Both the position numbers and the translations under genes were made by a program. This document shows positions 20,902 through 29,814 of a DNA stretch of 64,000 nucleotides, one piece after another. This stretch comes from Mesostigma viride (taxonomy: Eukaryota; Streptophyta; Mesostigmatophyceae; Mesostigmatales; Mesostigmataceae). The stretch covers positions 5,112,420-5,176,419 of the forward strand of contig RPFO01000041.1 in NCBI GenBank assembly GCA_009746045.1. Reading direction: 5' to 3'. Positions within the stretch are counted from its first letter, which is position 1. Each line of letters starts with the position of its first letter. The notes below the pieces were generated by a model, which saw only the letters and a program-made list of their open reading frames with translations, made no database searches and had not been told where the DNA came from.

Positions 20902-22595
20902 AATTAATTAATTAATTAGGAACATAACTCCGTTGGGAGTATATGTAGCACATAGCCCTGAGAAGGGGCATATGAGCCTATAATACATTCTAAGCTACTT
21001 CCTGCAAGGGTGGGAATGTAAACAACACTTGCTCTAGGTGCACCAGGGCACCCGCACCCTCATGGTCTATCACGCTATGCCCGGGTAAGGGGGGAGCATG
21101 CCTGTGAGGGGGAAGATCATCATGGCTATACAAGGGCTATGGCATGGCTTCTCAGCAGAGAGTGACTCCCTGCATGGGCACAACATTACTAAATAAGGCT
21201 AGGCATCGTCTGGAGTGTGGCACATCATAGGCACACATGTACATGACTAAAAAGGCTAGGCCTCAGCTGGTATAGTGCCTGTAGGAGGCGGGCATGTACA
21301 AGGCCACGGTCTAACTATTCTACACTACTGCTGTATTCCCCTAGGCTGGGGCTGGAGTTGCTGGGGCCGCGGTGGTCGAGGGGGTCGCTTGCCAGGGCTT
21401 GTGGCCGACGTAGATGGCCGCCCCCTTCCAGTACACCGGCTGGCCCGCCTTGGTCTGCCGGAGCTGGAGGTAGGTCGACCATAGCTCCCGTCGCCGTTGT
21501 TGCTGTGCCAGGGTCAAGTCGTCGTCAAGGGTGAAGAGAGTCTTCTCGAGCCGCTTGCGGCGTCTGAGAAAAGAAATCTTGTCCGCCGGGGTCTTAAAGG
21601 TGAGAAGGAGCGGGGGCGGCCCGGCCTTACCCCGCGCGCGGGGAAGGCGGTGGGCGGCCAGCTCGATCTCACCAGTAAGGCCCATGCGATCAAGGATTTC
21701 TCTCTCAAAAGCACGCGCAAGCTTCTCGGAATTCTCACCTTCCTCCATCTTGAGATTCTTGACAATGACGTTGAGGCTGCGCTTGGCGAGCTCGGCCTCC
21801 TCGCGGAGGTCAAGCGTCTGCCGCTGGAGCTGGGCTGCGACGGCGGAGGTGGTGGAGGTGGTATGTTGCTTAAGCATGTCCGCCCAGGTCGTGATGGGAG
21901 GAGCATCGCCGGCCAGGCCAGCCGGGGCTGGCTTGGCGGCAATGTCCTTCACTGCCTGGGCGGTGAGGCCTGCTGTGTTCTGCAAGACCTCGATAGCGAT
22001 TGCATTATCCTTGAGGCGCTGGTCGATGTCGCGGAGCTGGGCGGTGATGGAGTCGGTGGAGACGGAGGGGGGGGGGAGGTGGAGGCGAGGAGGGTGGCGG
22101 TGGCGGTGGGGATGGTGGGGAGCTCAGCAGCCAGCGTGCCGCCAAGTGCCGCCACATCTGCGGCAAGAGGGGTCACGTGCTGCTCGAAAGCTTCCTTGAG
22201 GAGGGTGCGGATGGAGGCTTCGGAGGGGAAGGGGGGCGGTTTGGGGTTCCAGATCTCGGATTCGGAGCGTCCAACAAGGGAGCAGAGGGCGAAGCGTTGA
22301 AGCTTGGGGCGAGGCATGCGGTGAATGATTGGGAGAGCCTCGGCGGGGTCGACAAGCCTGCCGTCACCTGGCCAGCGGCCACGGTTGTGGGACGTGAGGT
22401 ACACGCACAGGGCTAGAAGCGAGGCGTGATTGCCGTAAAACAAGTCTTCCATGAACCAAGTGGGGCGGCGTTGCCAGAAGCCGGAGCTGTTGACGTCAAA
22501 GGAGGTCTCTTCCCAGGGCGGCTCAGAAGAGCGACTGCGCTTGGGTTCAGGCGAGGCAGATGGCGAGGCAAGCCCGGGGGGCTGGGCGAGCACTA
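20902..22595 (-). mobile_element. ORF1-only LINE with (TTAA)n tail, nested
   Basis: The insert is flanked by the 11-bp duplication GTTACCGCCTT at 20891-20901 and 22596-22606. On the minus strand it runs from a truncated ORF1 (22593) through about 440 bp of 3' UTR to a stem-loop and an AATTAATTAATT tail at 20902-20918. No ORF2 sequence lies between ORF1 and the tail. Confidence 0.88.
21341..22593 (-). pseudogene. L1-type ORF1 protein with one frameshift
   Basis: Two minus-strand frames (22593-21949 and 21985-21341) overlap and form one gene with a frame change, probably at the G-run near 22062-22075. The upstream part has a Pro/Ser/Lys-rich start and a helical middle. The downstream part has a coiled segment (AELAKRSLNVIVKNLK), an RRM-like fold segment ending in AAHRLPRARGKAGPP and LLLTFKTPADKISFLRRR, and a C-terminal domain (LTLAQQQRRRELWSTYLQLR, PVYWKGAAIYV). 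This matches the order in L1 ORF1 proteins, which are RNA-binding chaperones of LINE particles. There is no ATG at the 5' edge, so the start is lost. Confidence 0.75.
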
Positions 22596-23644
22596 GTTAC
22601 CGCCTTGCCGACCTGATTTATGCGGATGATACCACCCTCATCGAGAGCCCCGAGCACATTCAGACCTGGCTGGACTGCCTGGGCCTGGAGGCGCGGGCGG
22701 TGGGGCTGGAGATTAGTGTCAAAACTGAGGCGATGGTGATAGGGGCATCCAGTAAACCACCGCTGCCGCGCCTGCTCGACGGGACGGAGGTCCCGTTCCG
22801 CGACCGCTTCAAGCTGTTGGGGAGCTGGCTTCCTGACACCGCCGACGATGTGGACACCCGCATCGGCCTTGCCTGGGCCAAGCTCCGTTCGCTCACACCC
22901 TACTGGCGCTCGAAGGGCCTTAACGGGCACCGCAAGCGCATGCTCTTCAAGGTCCTCGTCCTCACGGTGCTCACGTATGGCGCCGAGGCGTGGACAATCA
23001 CACCCAAACTGGCAGCTCGGCTCGACGGCACAGTTTACAGGATGCTCCGGCAGGTCCTTAATGTAGGTTTTTCCGAGCGTCCGTCATCAGAGTCTTTGTA
23101 CCATGGCATGCCTCGTGTTTCGGACGAGATTAGGCAGCGTAGGATAGCATTTGTAGGACACCTTGCACGCACCAGCCAGGTCGACACCACCCTCGGTCTG
23201 GCCGGCCCCCAACGGCTTGGACAGCCAGGGCGGCACATTCTGACCTGGCCTGGCCCCAAGGACATTCCCAAAAGGGTAGGGAAACCTGTCACGAACTACG
23301 TTCAGATGTTGCTGGACGACCTAGTGGTCCCAGCCCAGTTTGAGCACCGCATCCACTCTCTCTCCCGTCTTTGGACTGCCATGCAGGACAAGACGCGGTG
23401 GAAGAAGATTGTCAAGGCGCACACGCCCGACCCTGTGGGCAAGCCACCTCCCCCCAAGCGGAGGAGGCGTTTTGATGAGTAGTGCAGTTAGGATTTTCTA
23501 GATAGAGTTAGGATAGTTCGATCACGCGGCTTCCTCCACCCCATCCATCATGAAATATGTGCTACATGACCTCCCCACGGCGGCATGTTATAATTTAATT
23601 TAATTTTAATAGTTGCGATCTATAATGTCGCGGGCTCTTTTTCT

Positions 23645-24115
23645 TTACCATCGGCAGGGGGGGTCCGGCCTGAATTTCTGTCGGGATGAATAAAGTACAA
23701 TTGATGCCTGCAGGTGTGATTGTCGATTGTTGCCAGTTTTGATGGTCCTAATGGAAGGTAGTTTAATGATGTTTCTAAAGCCGTAAAAATTCCCGCTGCT
23801 ATCTTTACCTTTCCCGTCATTTTGCGGTAAGATAACATTAGGCCTGCGCGATGCGCGCCCGACCTCTCCATGAAAGGGTGGCCTTTCTTGTGCGCCTGGG
23901 CACGAATAAATGCCCGTTATGGTACGTTCTTGTATTAAACGTCCTAAGATAGCGCTTTCCTGCTTTCTTAGCTCGTTGAGCGTAAGCTTTTTGCCTTCTT
24001 TCCGGCCAGATGCAGCCATGAAGTTGCGGGTCCTGGCGCTGCATCGCTGGATTCCTGGATGTTTTTTAGCAAGTTCGTCTGTGACGTGGCTGGCTTGCTG
24101 CAGCGCGTGGCCCAC
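23645..24115 (-). CDS. Unrecognised 156-aa ORF in the TTAA element
   Basis: The ORF lies in the element's own sequence, 25 bp beyond the LINE target duplication. It is polar and basic, with GKKLTLNELRKQESAILGRL and YSCPGAQERPPFHG. It looks more protein-like than its neighbours, but I recognise no transposase motif. It could be a remnant of the element's own gene or a chance ORF. Confidence 0.35.
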   Translation of the reverse strand: MGHALQQASHVTDELAKKHPGIQRCSARTRNFMAASGRKEGKKLTLNELRKQESAILGRLIQERTITGIYSCPGAQERPPFHGEVGRASRRPNVILPQNDGKGKDSSGNFYGFRNIIKLPSIRTIKTGNNRQSHLQASIVLYSSRQKFRPDPPCRW

Positions 24116-25441
24116 AACCTGTCGGGAGGGTGTAATGCTTTTATTTCCATGCTTCTCTGAAATTTCTTTTGCTTTATAGACAGTTGTGTTCGAGGAAATT
24201 CACGCGGTCTTCCTAAGCAGCGGCATCATTTTCCCCAGACACTGACGAGCTGGCACCTGTCTCCTAAAGAAAGTGGCTCGTGCTTGTTAGAAAGGAGGCA
24301 GTGTGCATTTTGCGGGACACAATGCTTTGGTGGCACATGCGTCAGGTAGGTTGTTCCAATGGTCTCTTCACCTTTCCCACTGAGTAAATGATAGCCTTAG
24401 TCATGCTAACCAGAGCAGCTAGCCACAGGTTGGCTGGATAAAAAGTCAGCTTATTTTCTCTTTATATACTGCGTGTGTGGTCCTCCACCTGTCCGGCTTG
24501 TTGGGCATTTTGGAAGAGGGTTTTTAATGTGTTGTTGGGTGGAACAACTTGGTTGTTGGCACAAAATCACACATTATTAGCCTGAGATAGGCATGACATA
24601 TGCTGCTCAGGCGTGTCGTCCTACCAGCCTTGTTGTTAAGGGTAGACTCACAAGGCTGGCTGTGACGATGGAGGGGTGGGGCGTATGACGCTCCGGACAT
24701 CCTCCTCACACTCCGTGATCAAAGTGGGCATGTTTTTGGGTGTCTAGGGTAGCAAAACAGATGTCATTTTGGCTCAGCACTAGCTCAATTCTCTTTTAGC
24801 GTCTACCCAGGTGGCATCACAGGAAAATCAATAACTTGAGCTACGCTTGTCAGAATGAGCTCAAACTTTGGGGTTGTGTTTCCCCCCACTCAGTGGAATT
24901 TAAAATGTATGGATGACCCAATCTGATGTGTTAATGATTTGATTTATTTTTTTTGGCTCAAAAAAGTACCCATTTTGCGGGAAAATTAATAACTCAAACA
25001 AATGTGACCATTTTGGCCATGTAAATAGCCCAGCTTTTAAAAAAGTGGGGGAACTTTGCAGAAATGTATGGGCAGGTCATTTGGATAAGTGGTTTGTCTT
25101 GGGCAAAATATCTCATAAATAGCGTCTTTTTCTATTTTTAGCTCGCCACCGGTGCGTGGTTGGGCGTAGTACCCCCAACAAGTGGTGGCATGAATGTCCA
25201 AACATCATATTTATGGTACTCAATCATCACTAGATGGTTCCCGAGTGCATTGGAACTGAAATTCATTAAAGTCAGTTTTTCAGGCTTTTGGACGTGCGAG
25301 TCCCCTTAAGTCCCGAATTGAGTCCTGTAGTCCGGCGGACTATGAAAGCGAGCTATCGAAAGTCCCAAACGAATAACAAATGACTTTCGACTTATTTATT
25401 GAAGGCATTGTTACGCCCATACAAAGGTCTGGGCCGTAACA

Positions 25442-25457
25442 CTCCTCCCTTCCCCAG
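25442..25457 (-). other. Polypurine tract of Ty3-B
   Basis: On the minus strand GGGGAAGGGAGGAG directly precedes the 3' LTR start TGTTACGG. It closely matches the tract of Ty3-C at 5885-5898. Confidence 0.85.
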
Positions 25458-25778
25458 GGGACGGTAGCTATATCGTCCAGGCTTGGGGCGCACGCAACAA
25501 GACAATTAGCACAAACAAACAAACAAACAAAAAAAGAAGCACTTGCAAGCAAAACAAGCAACACACACACAAAAGCGACGATTGCCCAGGCTGGGCAGTC
25601 AGCTATAGAGAACAATAGTACAAAATCGGCCATGGGGATACTATGTCCCAACCCCTGTTCGCCAGCGGGTTAGTAAAGCCAATTCTCCCCGGCGTTGCCA
25701 CACAAGGACAATTCCTTGATAGCCGATGGGATGTTGTCGCCATCCCGTTGCAATCCATCCATGAGGAGGTCGCGACCC

Positions 25779-27212
25779 TCACATTCCTCCAATGCTGGGG
25801 CCCACCCCTCCCGACCGCGCCTTCCGTTGGCGATACTCGTGAAGTATCTGGCGACCCTGCTCACCAATTTCCTCGAGGATCTTCCCGGGGTTAGCGAGAT
25901 GATCCGCATTGTATGCGAGCTGGTATTCGTTCACGTTGGTGCGCGATTGAGCGAGGTCTACCCACGTCCCGATGGGCCAGTACGACATGAATGCGGCCAG
26001 GTATTGCGGGTGCGTGAACATGATTGTGCCCGCGTTGCAATCAATAACCCTACATCCATGCTCCTCAAAGAAACCTCCCGCCATGGTCAACACTACGACG
26101 CGCACCTGGAGAGCGTTGAAGCGAAAGCCCGGAGCCCTCACAAAGTTGGGCACAACCCAATCGAGGAATGCCTCTCCCTGGCACGGAGCATACTTGGGAC
26201 AGTCAACCTTTCGAGGTTTACCATCTACCATGTATTTTGGCAGCTCCCGCTTGGGGCCGTATCGCGTACCAGAACCCTCTAGCGTCGATTCTAGGCAGTT
26301 CTGCGGTCGCGGGGCCGCTCTCCCAGGGTGCAAGTCGAAGCAGATTAGCTCGCGCATGGAGCCTCGCTCCACATACGCATGAGTTCCTGCCTCAAAGTGC
26401 AGCGATTGCGGTCGGTGATAGTCCGCGCTGGGGACGGCCACGAACGGCGATGGTGGGAGTTCAATGTAGACGGGAACTCCCCGAAACTCGCGTAAGGGGC
26501 GTACTCGCTGTGGGCCGGGAAACGCGCTGACGTAGGCGCCCACCGTCCATGGCGCCGGTCGAGCCACCGCCCGAGCCGACAAGACCACGCTCTGTCCGAA
26601 TCTGGCCGTGGGTCGCGCTCCAGCACCCGGCATCTCCGCCAGAGGCGTAGAGTCGGCATCCACAAGTCCCATACCTGGAGGAGGTGGTGCCGAATTCTGA
26701 GGGGCCCGTGCGATCAAAGACACCTGCGCGGGAGATATAAAGCCCACCGCTGGTATCGGGCCACGCCTCTCTGGTATATGTGCGCGGGACGTCTCCACGC
26801 GGGCCACCCGCTCGGAGTAAGTTCGCGCTTCTCGTCGCGGACTCTGGGAATCTGCGGAGACACTGCCCGCCGACACCTCGTTCGTACATGCGCGACGTCT
26901 AACTTCTCGTTGAGCATCCGGTTCCACTTTGGGCCGTTTCTGGTTGCGCTCGATATCCTCGGAATCCAGCTTAGTCGGGTAGGTCGAGCCGCCCGTTCGC
27001 CGGGTCGGTCCCGTCCCGACAAGAACCGTCATTCCGCCCGTGCCCTGGGTCCGAATGGTTCGCACAGCATCACCGTCCTGTTGCTGGATCGGTGTCACCG
27101 CAGGTGTGACAGAACCGCCCGTTCGCCGAGTCGGCCCTGCTTGCACGTGGCGTTGGGGATGCTCTTCGACCCAATTACCACGATGGTGCGTACACATCGA
27201 CGTGAATAACAC
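25779..27212 (-). CDS. Ty3-B extra ORF of unknown function, 477 aa
   Basis: This ORF lies between the chromodomain integrase and the 3' LTR, on the coding strand of the element. Its N-terminal third is polar and low-complexity with a duplicated PTRRTGGS. The middle is Pro/Arg-rich. The last 200 residues look folded, with aromatic and Cys-containing stretches (FEEHGCRVIDCNAGTIMF, YLAAFMSYWPIGTWVDLA). I see no signal peptide or membrane segment, so an envelope role is not supported. A downstream reading in another frame suggests the C-terminus may be slightly frameshifted. I do not recognise any family. Extra 3' ORFs are known in some Ty3 lineages, but their roles vary. Confidence 0.7.
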   Translation of the reverse strand: MLFTSMCTHHRGNWVEEHPQRHVQAGPTRRTGGSVTPAVTPIQQQDGDAVRTIRTQGTGGMTVLVGTGPTRRTGGSTYPTKLDSEDIERNQKRPKVEPDAQREVRRRACTNEVSAGSVSADSQSPRREARTYSERVARVETSRAHIPERRGPIPAVGFISPAQVSLIARAPQNSAPPPPGMGLVDADSTPLAEMPGAGARPTARFGQSVVLSARAVARPAPWTVGAYVSAFPGPQRVRPLREFRGVPVYIELPPSPFVAVPSADYHRPQSLHFEAGTHAYVERGSMRELICFDLHPGRAAPRPQNCLESTLEGSGTRYGPKRELPKYMVDGKPRKVDCPKYAPCQGEAFLDWVVPNFVRAPGFRFNALQVRVVVLTMAGGFFEEHGCRVIDCNAGTIMFTHPQYLAAFMSYWPIGTWVDLAQSRTNVNEYQLAYNADHLANPGKILEEIGEQGRQILHEYRQRKARSGGVGPSIGGM

Positions 27213-27293
27213 AAGTGCCTTCGCGGCATCCTAGCGTACACGTGATCAAGCCCGTTGTCATAGCGCCCCCACCACTGCTACCTTCGCGGTAGC

Positions 27294-27803
27294 CTAGTGG
27301 AGGGCATGCTTGGCCTTATACTCGCGAAGCAAACGTTCACACCCTTCTAGCTCATTCCCGGTTCGCCACGAATCCTCGTAATCATGCTGAGCAAAACGCC
27401 ACCGTACGCGATACTGTCGCTGTCTACCTCTCCCACGCTTGATGTCCCGGTGGTCCACGATCTCGGCCACCTCGTCTTCCTGTTCTCCAGTCTCGGGGTT
27501 GTACTCGACAGGGGCCGGCGGGTTGAGCCGACCTTGGATGGAGTGTTGGTGGTATAACTTGAGCTGGTCTCGATGGAAGTTGGAGGAAGTGTTCCAGGAG
27601 CTCGGGATGTCCACCTTGAACATCACATCTCCGAGCTTCTCCAGAACCTTGTGTGGCCCCAGGAACATAGGACGGAGCTTTGTCTTGAGCTCACCCTCTA
27701 CCTTCTCAGAGAAACGTCCTAGGCGGGGGCCTTCCACCAGTACCCAGTCGCCCACCTCGATGGCCGGCGTGCGCGCATCTAGGCGGCCAGCAGTCCTCGC
27801 CAC
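27294..27803 (-). CDS. Ty3-B integrase C-terminus with chromodomain
   Basis: This 169-aa reading contains the integrase C-terminal GPY/F-type region (GDWVLVEG, KLRPMFLGPHKVLEKLGDVMFKV). A chromodomain follows at about 111-165 (EVAEIVDHRDIKRGRGRQRQ, then YRVRWRFAQHDYEDSWRTGN). Such chromodomains tether integrase to modified histones and define chromoviruses. The first aromatic of the usual methyl-lysine cage appears to be missing, as in the group II chromodomains of plant elements. It overlaps the integrase core ORF by about 25 bp in another frame, so one frameshift divides the gene. Confidence 0.88.
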   Translation of the reverse strand: MARTAGRLDARTPAIEVGDWVLVEGPRLGRFSEKVEGELKTKLRPMFLGPHKVLEKLGDVMFKVDIPSSWNTSSNFHRDQLKLYHQHSIQGRLNPPAPVEYNPETGEQEDEVAEIVDHRDIKRGRGRQRQYRVRWRFAQHDYEDSWRTGNELEGCERLLREYKAKHALH

Positions 27804-28504
27804 ATAGCGCTCGCGGCGGCCCGGTAGCCCTTGACCGCACTGTCATGGGCCTGGCGCATCTGGACCAGCAGCCTCTCCACCCCTTCGAGGGTGTCTCGCC
27901 GGACCGACTTTTCAGCTAAGGCTGGGCTTGTGAGAAGGTCAGTCGGCGTGAGCGGATGCCTGCCCGTGTTGAGGAAGAATGGTGTGAAGCCATGAGCTGC
28001 CTGGGGGGCGTTATTCAGGGAGAACTCCACCAAACCCAAGAACTCTTCCCAGTTGCTTCCCACCGCGTCGGTGTAGTGGCGCATGGTCTCTTGCACTGTG
28101 CGGTTCAGCCTCTCCACCAGGTGGGAGGACGAGCTGTGATATGCTGTCCCCAGCGACACCTTGGTGCCCAGGCATTCAAAGAACTCCTGCCAGAAGCGGG
28201 CCGTGAACAGCTTGTCTCGGTCCGATATGAATTGCCGGCTGAGTCCGTGGTACCTGAACACGTGGTGAAGGTATAGCTTAGCGCAAGCCTCGGCCGTGAG
28301 TTCGGCCGGACATGGTGCCAGGTGACACATGCGCGTCAAACGGTCCAGGAAAACCAGAATCATGCTGTTGCCATTCTTGGTCTTCCGGAAGGGGCCAACA
28401 AAATCCATCATCAGGAATCCCAAGGGCCCACTGGGTCTGGTAGGGTCTGGGGGACCGCCTGTGAGCCCGTATTGCGGGACTTCATGATCTGACATGATGG
28501 ACAC
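27779..28504 (-). CDS. Ty3-B integrase catalytic core
   Basis: The 241-aa reading holds the full DDE core. The first Asp is in LMMDFVGPF (near residue 34), the second in FISDRDKLF (near 95), and the Glu in HLVERLNRTVQE (near 131), with 35 residues between the last two. It continues from the zinc-binding part encoded in the preceding overlapping ORF. It would catalyse strand transfer of element cDNA into the genome. A frame change near 28420-28500 and another near 27790 mean this copy is not functional as it stands. Confidence 0.9.
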   Translation of the reverse strand: MSIMSDHEVPQYGLTGGPPDPTRPSGPLGFLMMDFVGPFRKTKNGNSMILVFLDRLTRMCHLAPCPAELTAEACAKLYLHHVFRYHGLSRQFISDRDKLFTARFWQEFFECLGTKVSLGTAYHSSSSHLVERLNRTVQETMRHYTDAVGSNWEEFLGLVEFSLNNAPQAAHGFTPFFLNTGRHPLTPTDLLTSPALAEKSVRRDTLEGVERLLVQMRQAHDSAVKGYRAAASAMWRGLLAA

Positions 28505-29529
28505 TCGCGCACGTACGTCTCAATGTACTCTCGCATGCCTGGCCAATAGAAGTTCTTTCGGGCCCGTGGCAGCAAGCGGTGGATCCCTTGGTGGCCACCG
28601 GCGAGAGAGTCATGGAGCTCATGGAGCAGAGCCGCTCGACATAACTCCGGGACGTACAGGCGCCAGCAGTCTGGCCTCACCATGACATAGAGTCGCCCGT
28701 CCTGGAACTTGCACGGGAGCTTGCCCATCTGCTTGGGGTGCGACCTGATTGCCTCTAAGGCCGCGGGCTCCGTGACAGTGAACCGACTAATCAACGTCTC
28801 CAGGACAGAAGTGATCGTGTACGTGTCCGCCTCCTCCTCAAGGGTTTGGTGCACGTACTCCGAAAAAATGGTAGGGGGCCCGATGCGCTGCAGGTGAAAA
28901 ATTCCCTGAGCCGGTACCACGTGGCTGAGTGGCACTCGTGACCGGGACCCCTCCCTTTCCCCGGGGGCGCGCACGTCCTCGCGCGCGGCCTCCCAGTCGG
29001 GAGACAGGTCGTCCTGGGTCGTGCGACCGGTGTGGAACAGATAGCGACTGTGCAGCGACTTGTTGCGGGGCTGGGTGACTTCCCGCTCGTGCGTGATGTT
29101 ATGCACGTCGGGGCCCTGCACTTGGTATTCGCTGACAGGACTCCAAAAGGAACCGTCAGGGAACCACACCACGCGACGCCGAATGCTAATGTCCACATCC
29201 TGCGCGTCCAGCCAGTCGATGCCGATGATGATGTCGGCAGCTCCGAGCGGTGCGACCGTGGCTGTGAGCACCACAGGGATGCCTTGAATCACAGCCTTGA
29301 TATCAACCCGACCAGGCGAGGGGCTCTTGCGACCATCTGAATAGGTCACATTCACCACTGTCGCATGTGGCCGGATGTCGTATCCTGCGCGACGCGCCAA
29401 TGCCTCGTTGATGAACGACGTAGACGCACCCGTGTCCACCATGAACTGCACGTCCATGACGGTCTTGTCCTTGAGGTAGGGGTCTAATGCTGATCCCGGT
29501 ACAGCCAGACCTCCCCTAAAAAGGAGCAA
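28411..29529 (-). CDS. Ty3-B protease joined to integrase zinc-binding domain (no RT)
   Basis: The 372-aa ORF starts with an aspartic protease (FMVDTGASTSFI, Asp near residue 32; GAADIIIGIDWL). About 170 residues of linker follow, and then the integrase H2C2 zinc-binding domain (HELHDSLAGGHQGIHRL and ECPSCQIMKS, residues 300-350). None of the reverse transcriptase or RNase H motifs is present: no YLDD, no FDLR, no RNase H acidic residues. The frame stays open across the gap, so the deletion was in frame or has been tolerated. The short stretch before the zinc domain (KFQDGRLYVM) is typical of the RNase H-integrase connector. Confidence 0.88.
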   Translation of the reverse strand: MLLFRGGLAVPGSALDPYLKDKTVMDVQFMVDTGASTSFINEALARRAGYDIRPHATVVNVTYSDGRKSPSPGRVDIKAVIQGIPVVLTATVAPLGAADIIIGIDWLDAQDVDISIRRRVVWFPDGSFWSPVSEYQVQGPDVHNITHEREVTQPRNKSLHSRYLFHTGRTTQDDLSPDWEAAREDVRAPGEREGSRSRVPLSHVVPAQGIFHLQRIGPPTIFSEYVHQTLEEEADTYTITSVLETLISRFTVTEPAALEAIRSHPKQMGKLPCKFQDGRLYVMVRPDCWRLYVPELCRAALLHELHDSLAGGHQGIHRLLPRARKNFYWPGMREYIETYVRECPSCQIMKSRNTGSQAVPQTLPDPVGPWDS

Positions 29530-29814
29530 GTTGCGGGTACCAGCCGGAGTTGCGCGCGTAGGCTGGTCGGAGCTCGCTGCGCTACCCGTGGCCGGCTGCG
29601 TGCTTGGGGCAGAGTCTCGCCCAAGGATGCATCCGCACTTGTATTCGCTACAAGCGGGGTGCGACTATCTACTGTAACGACTGATTCTGCGCCCGCGCTG
29701 GTATTCGCTACCAACGGGGTGTCCTTATCTAAGCTGTCTATCTGCCCGACGTTATTGACTTGCGCTACCTATCTACCTGTCCTACATCTACCTCTATCCG
29801 TGTAGGCAGGGACA

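Larger units (their letters stand above)
20620..23482 (+). pseudogene. LINE reverse transcriptase (ORF2), 5'-truncated and split
   Basis: The first part (20620-20901) encodes the middle of a non-LTR reverse transcriptase, with LPLHHGVWQGCVLSPYLFII-type motifs. The second part (22607-23482) continues at ADLIYADDTTLIE, the catalytic YADD block. It then runs through a thumb and C-terminal region (LTYGAEAWTITPKLAARL, IRQRRIAFVGHLAR) to a basic end, PPPPKRRRRFDE. The second part is open to its stop codon. The N-terminal endonuclease and first RT blocks are lost to 5' truncation. The full enzyme would nick target DNA and prime reverse transcription there. Confidence 0.88.
20620..23608 (+). mobile_element. 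5'-truncated LINE with (TTTAA)n tail
   Basis: The insert is flanked by the 12-bp duplication ATAGTTGCGATC at 20608-20619 and 23609-23620. It ends in AATTTAATTTAATTTTAA. It holds the second half of a LINE ORF2 and a short 3' UTR with a stem-loop, and it is itself split by another LINE at 20902-22595. It sits inside the TTAA element. Confidence 0.92.
20398..25305. mobile_element. TTAA-flanked DNA element of 4.9 kb
   Basis: The ends read GGGGACTCGGCG on the left and, as the reverse complement on the right, GGGGACTCGCAC, giving a 9-bp perfect inverted repeat. TTAA is duplicated at 20394-20397 and 25306-25309. A TTAA target is the hallmark of the piggyBac superfamily, but no such transposase is visible, so the element is non-autonomous or of another type. 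Two nested LINEs make up 3 kb of it. The rest (20398-20607 and 23621-25305) is mostly non-coding. Confidence 0.82.
19860..25441 (-). mobile_element. Ty3-B 3' LTR, split by a nested element
   Basis: The LTR is found in two parts, 19860-20397 and 25306-25441, which together match 33236-33916. The break is at a TTAA that is duplicated around the 4.9-kb insert. Confidence 0.92.

Noticed and set aside
25779-27212. Envelope (env-like) gene for the extra Ty3-B ORF
   Set aside because: I see no signal peptide, transmembrane segment or cleavage site; position alone is not enough.
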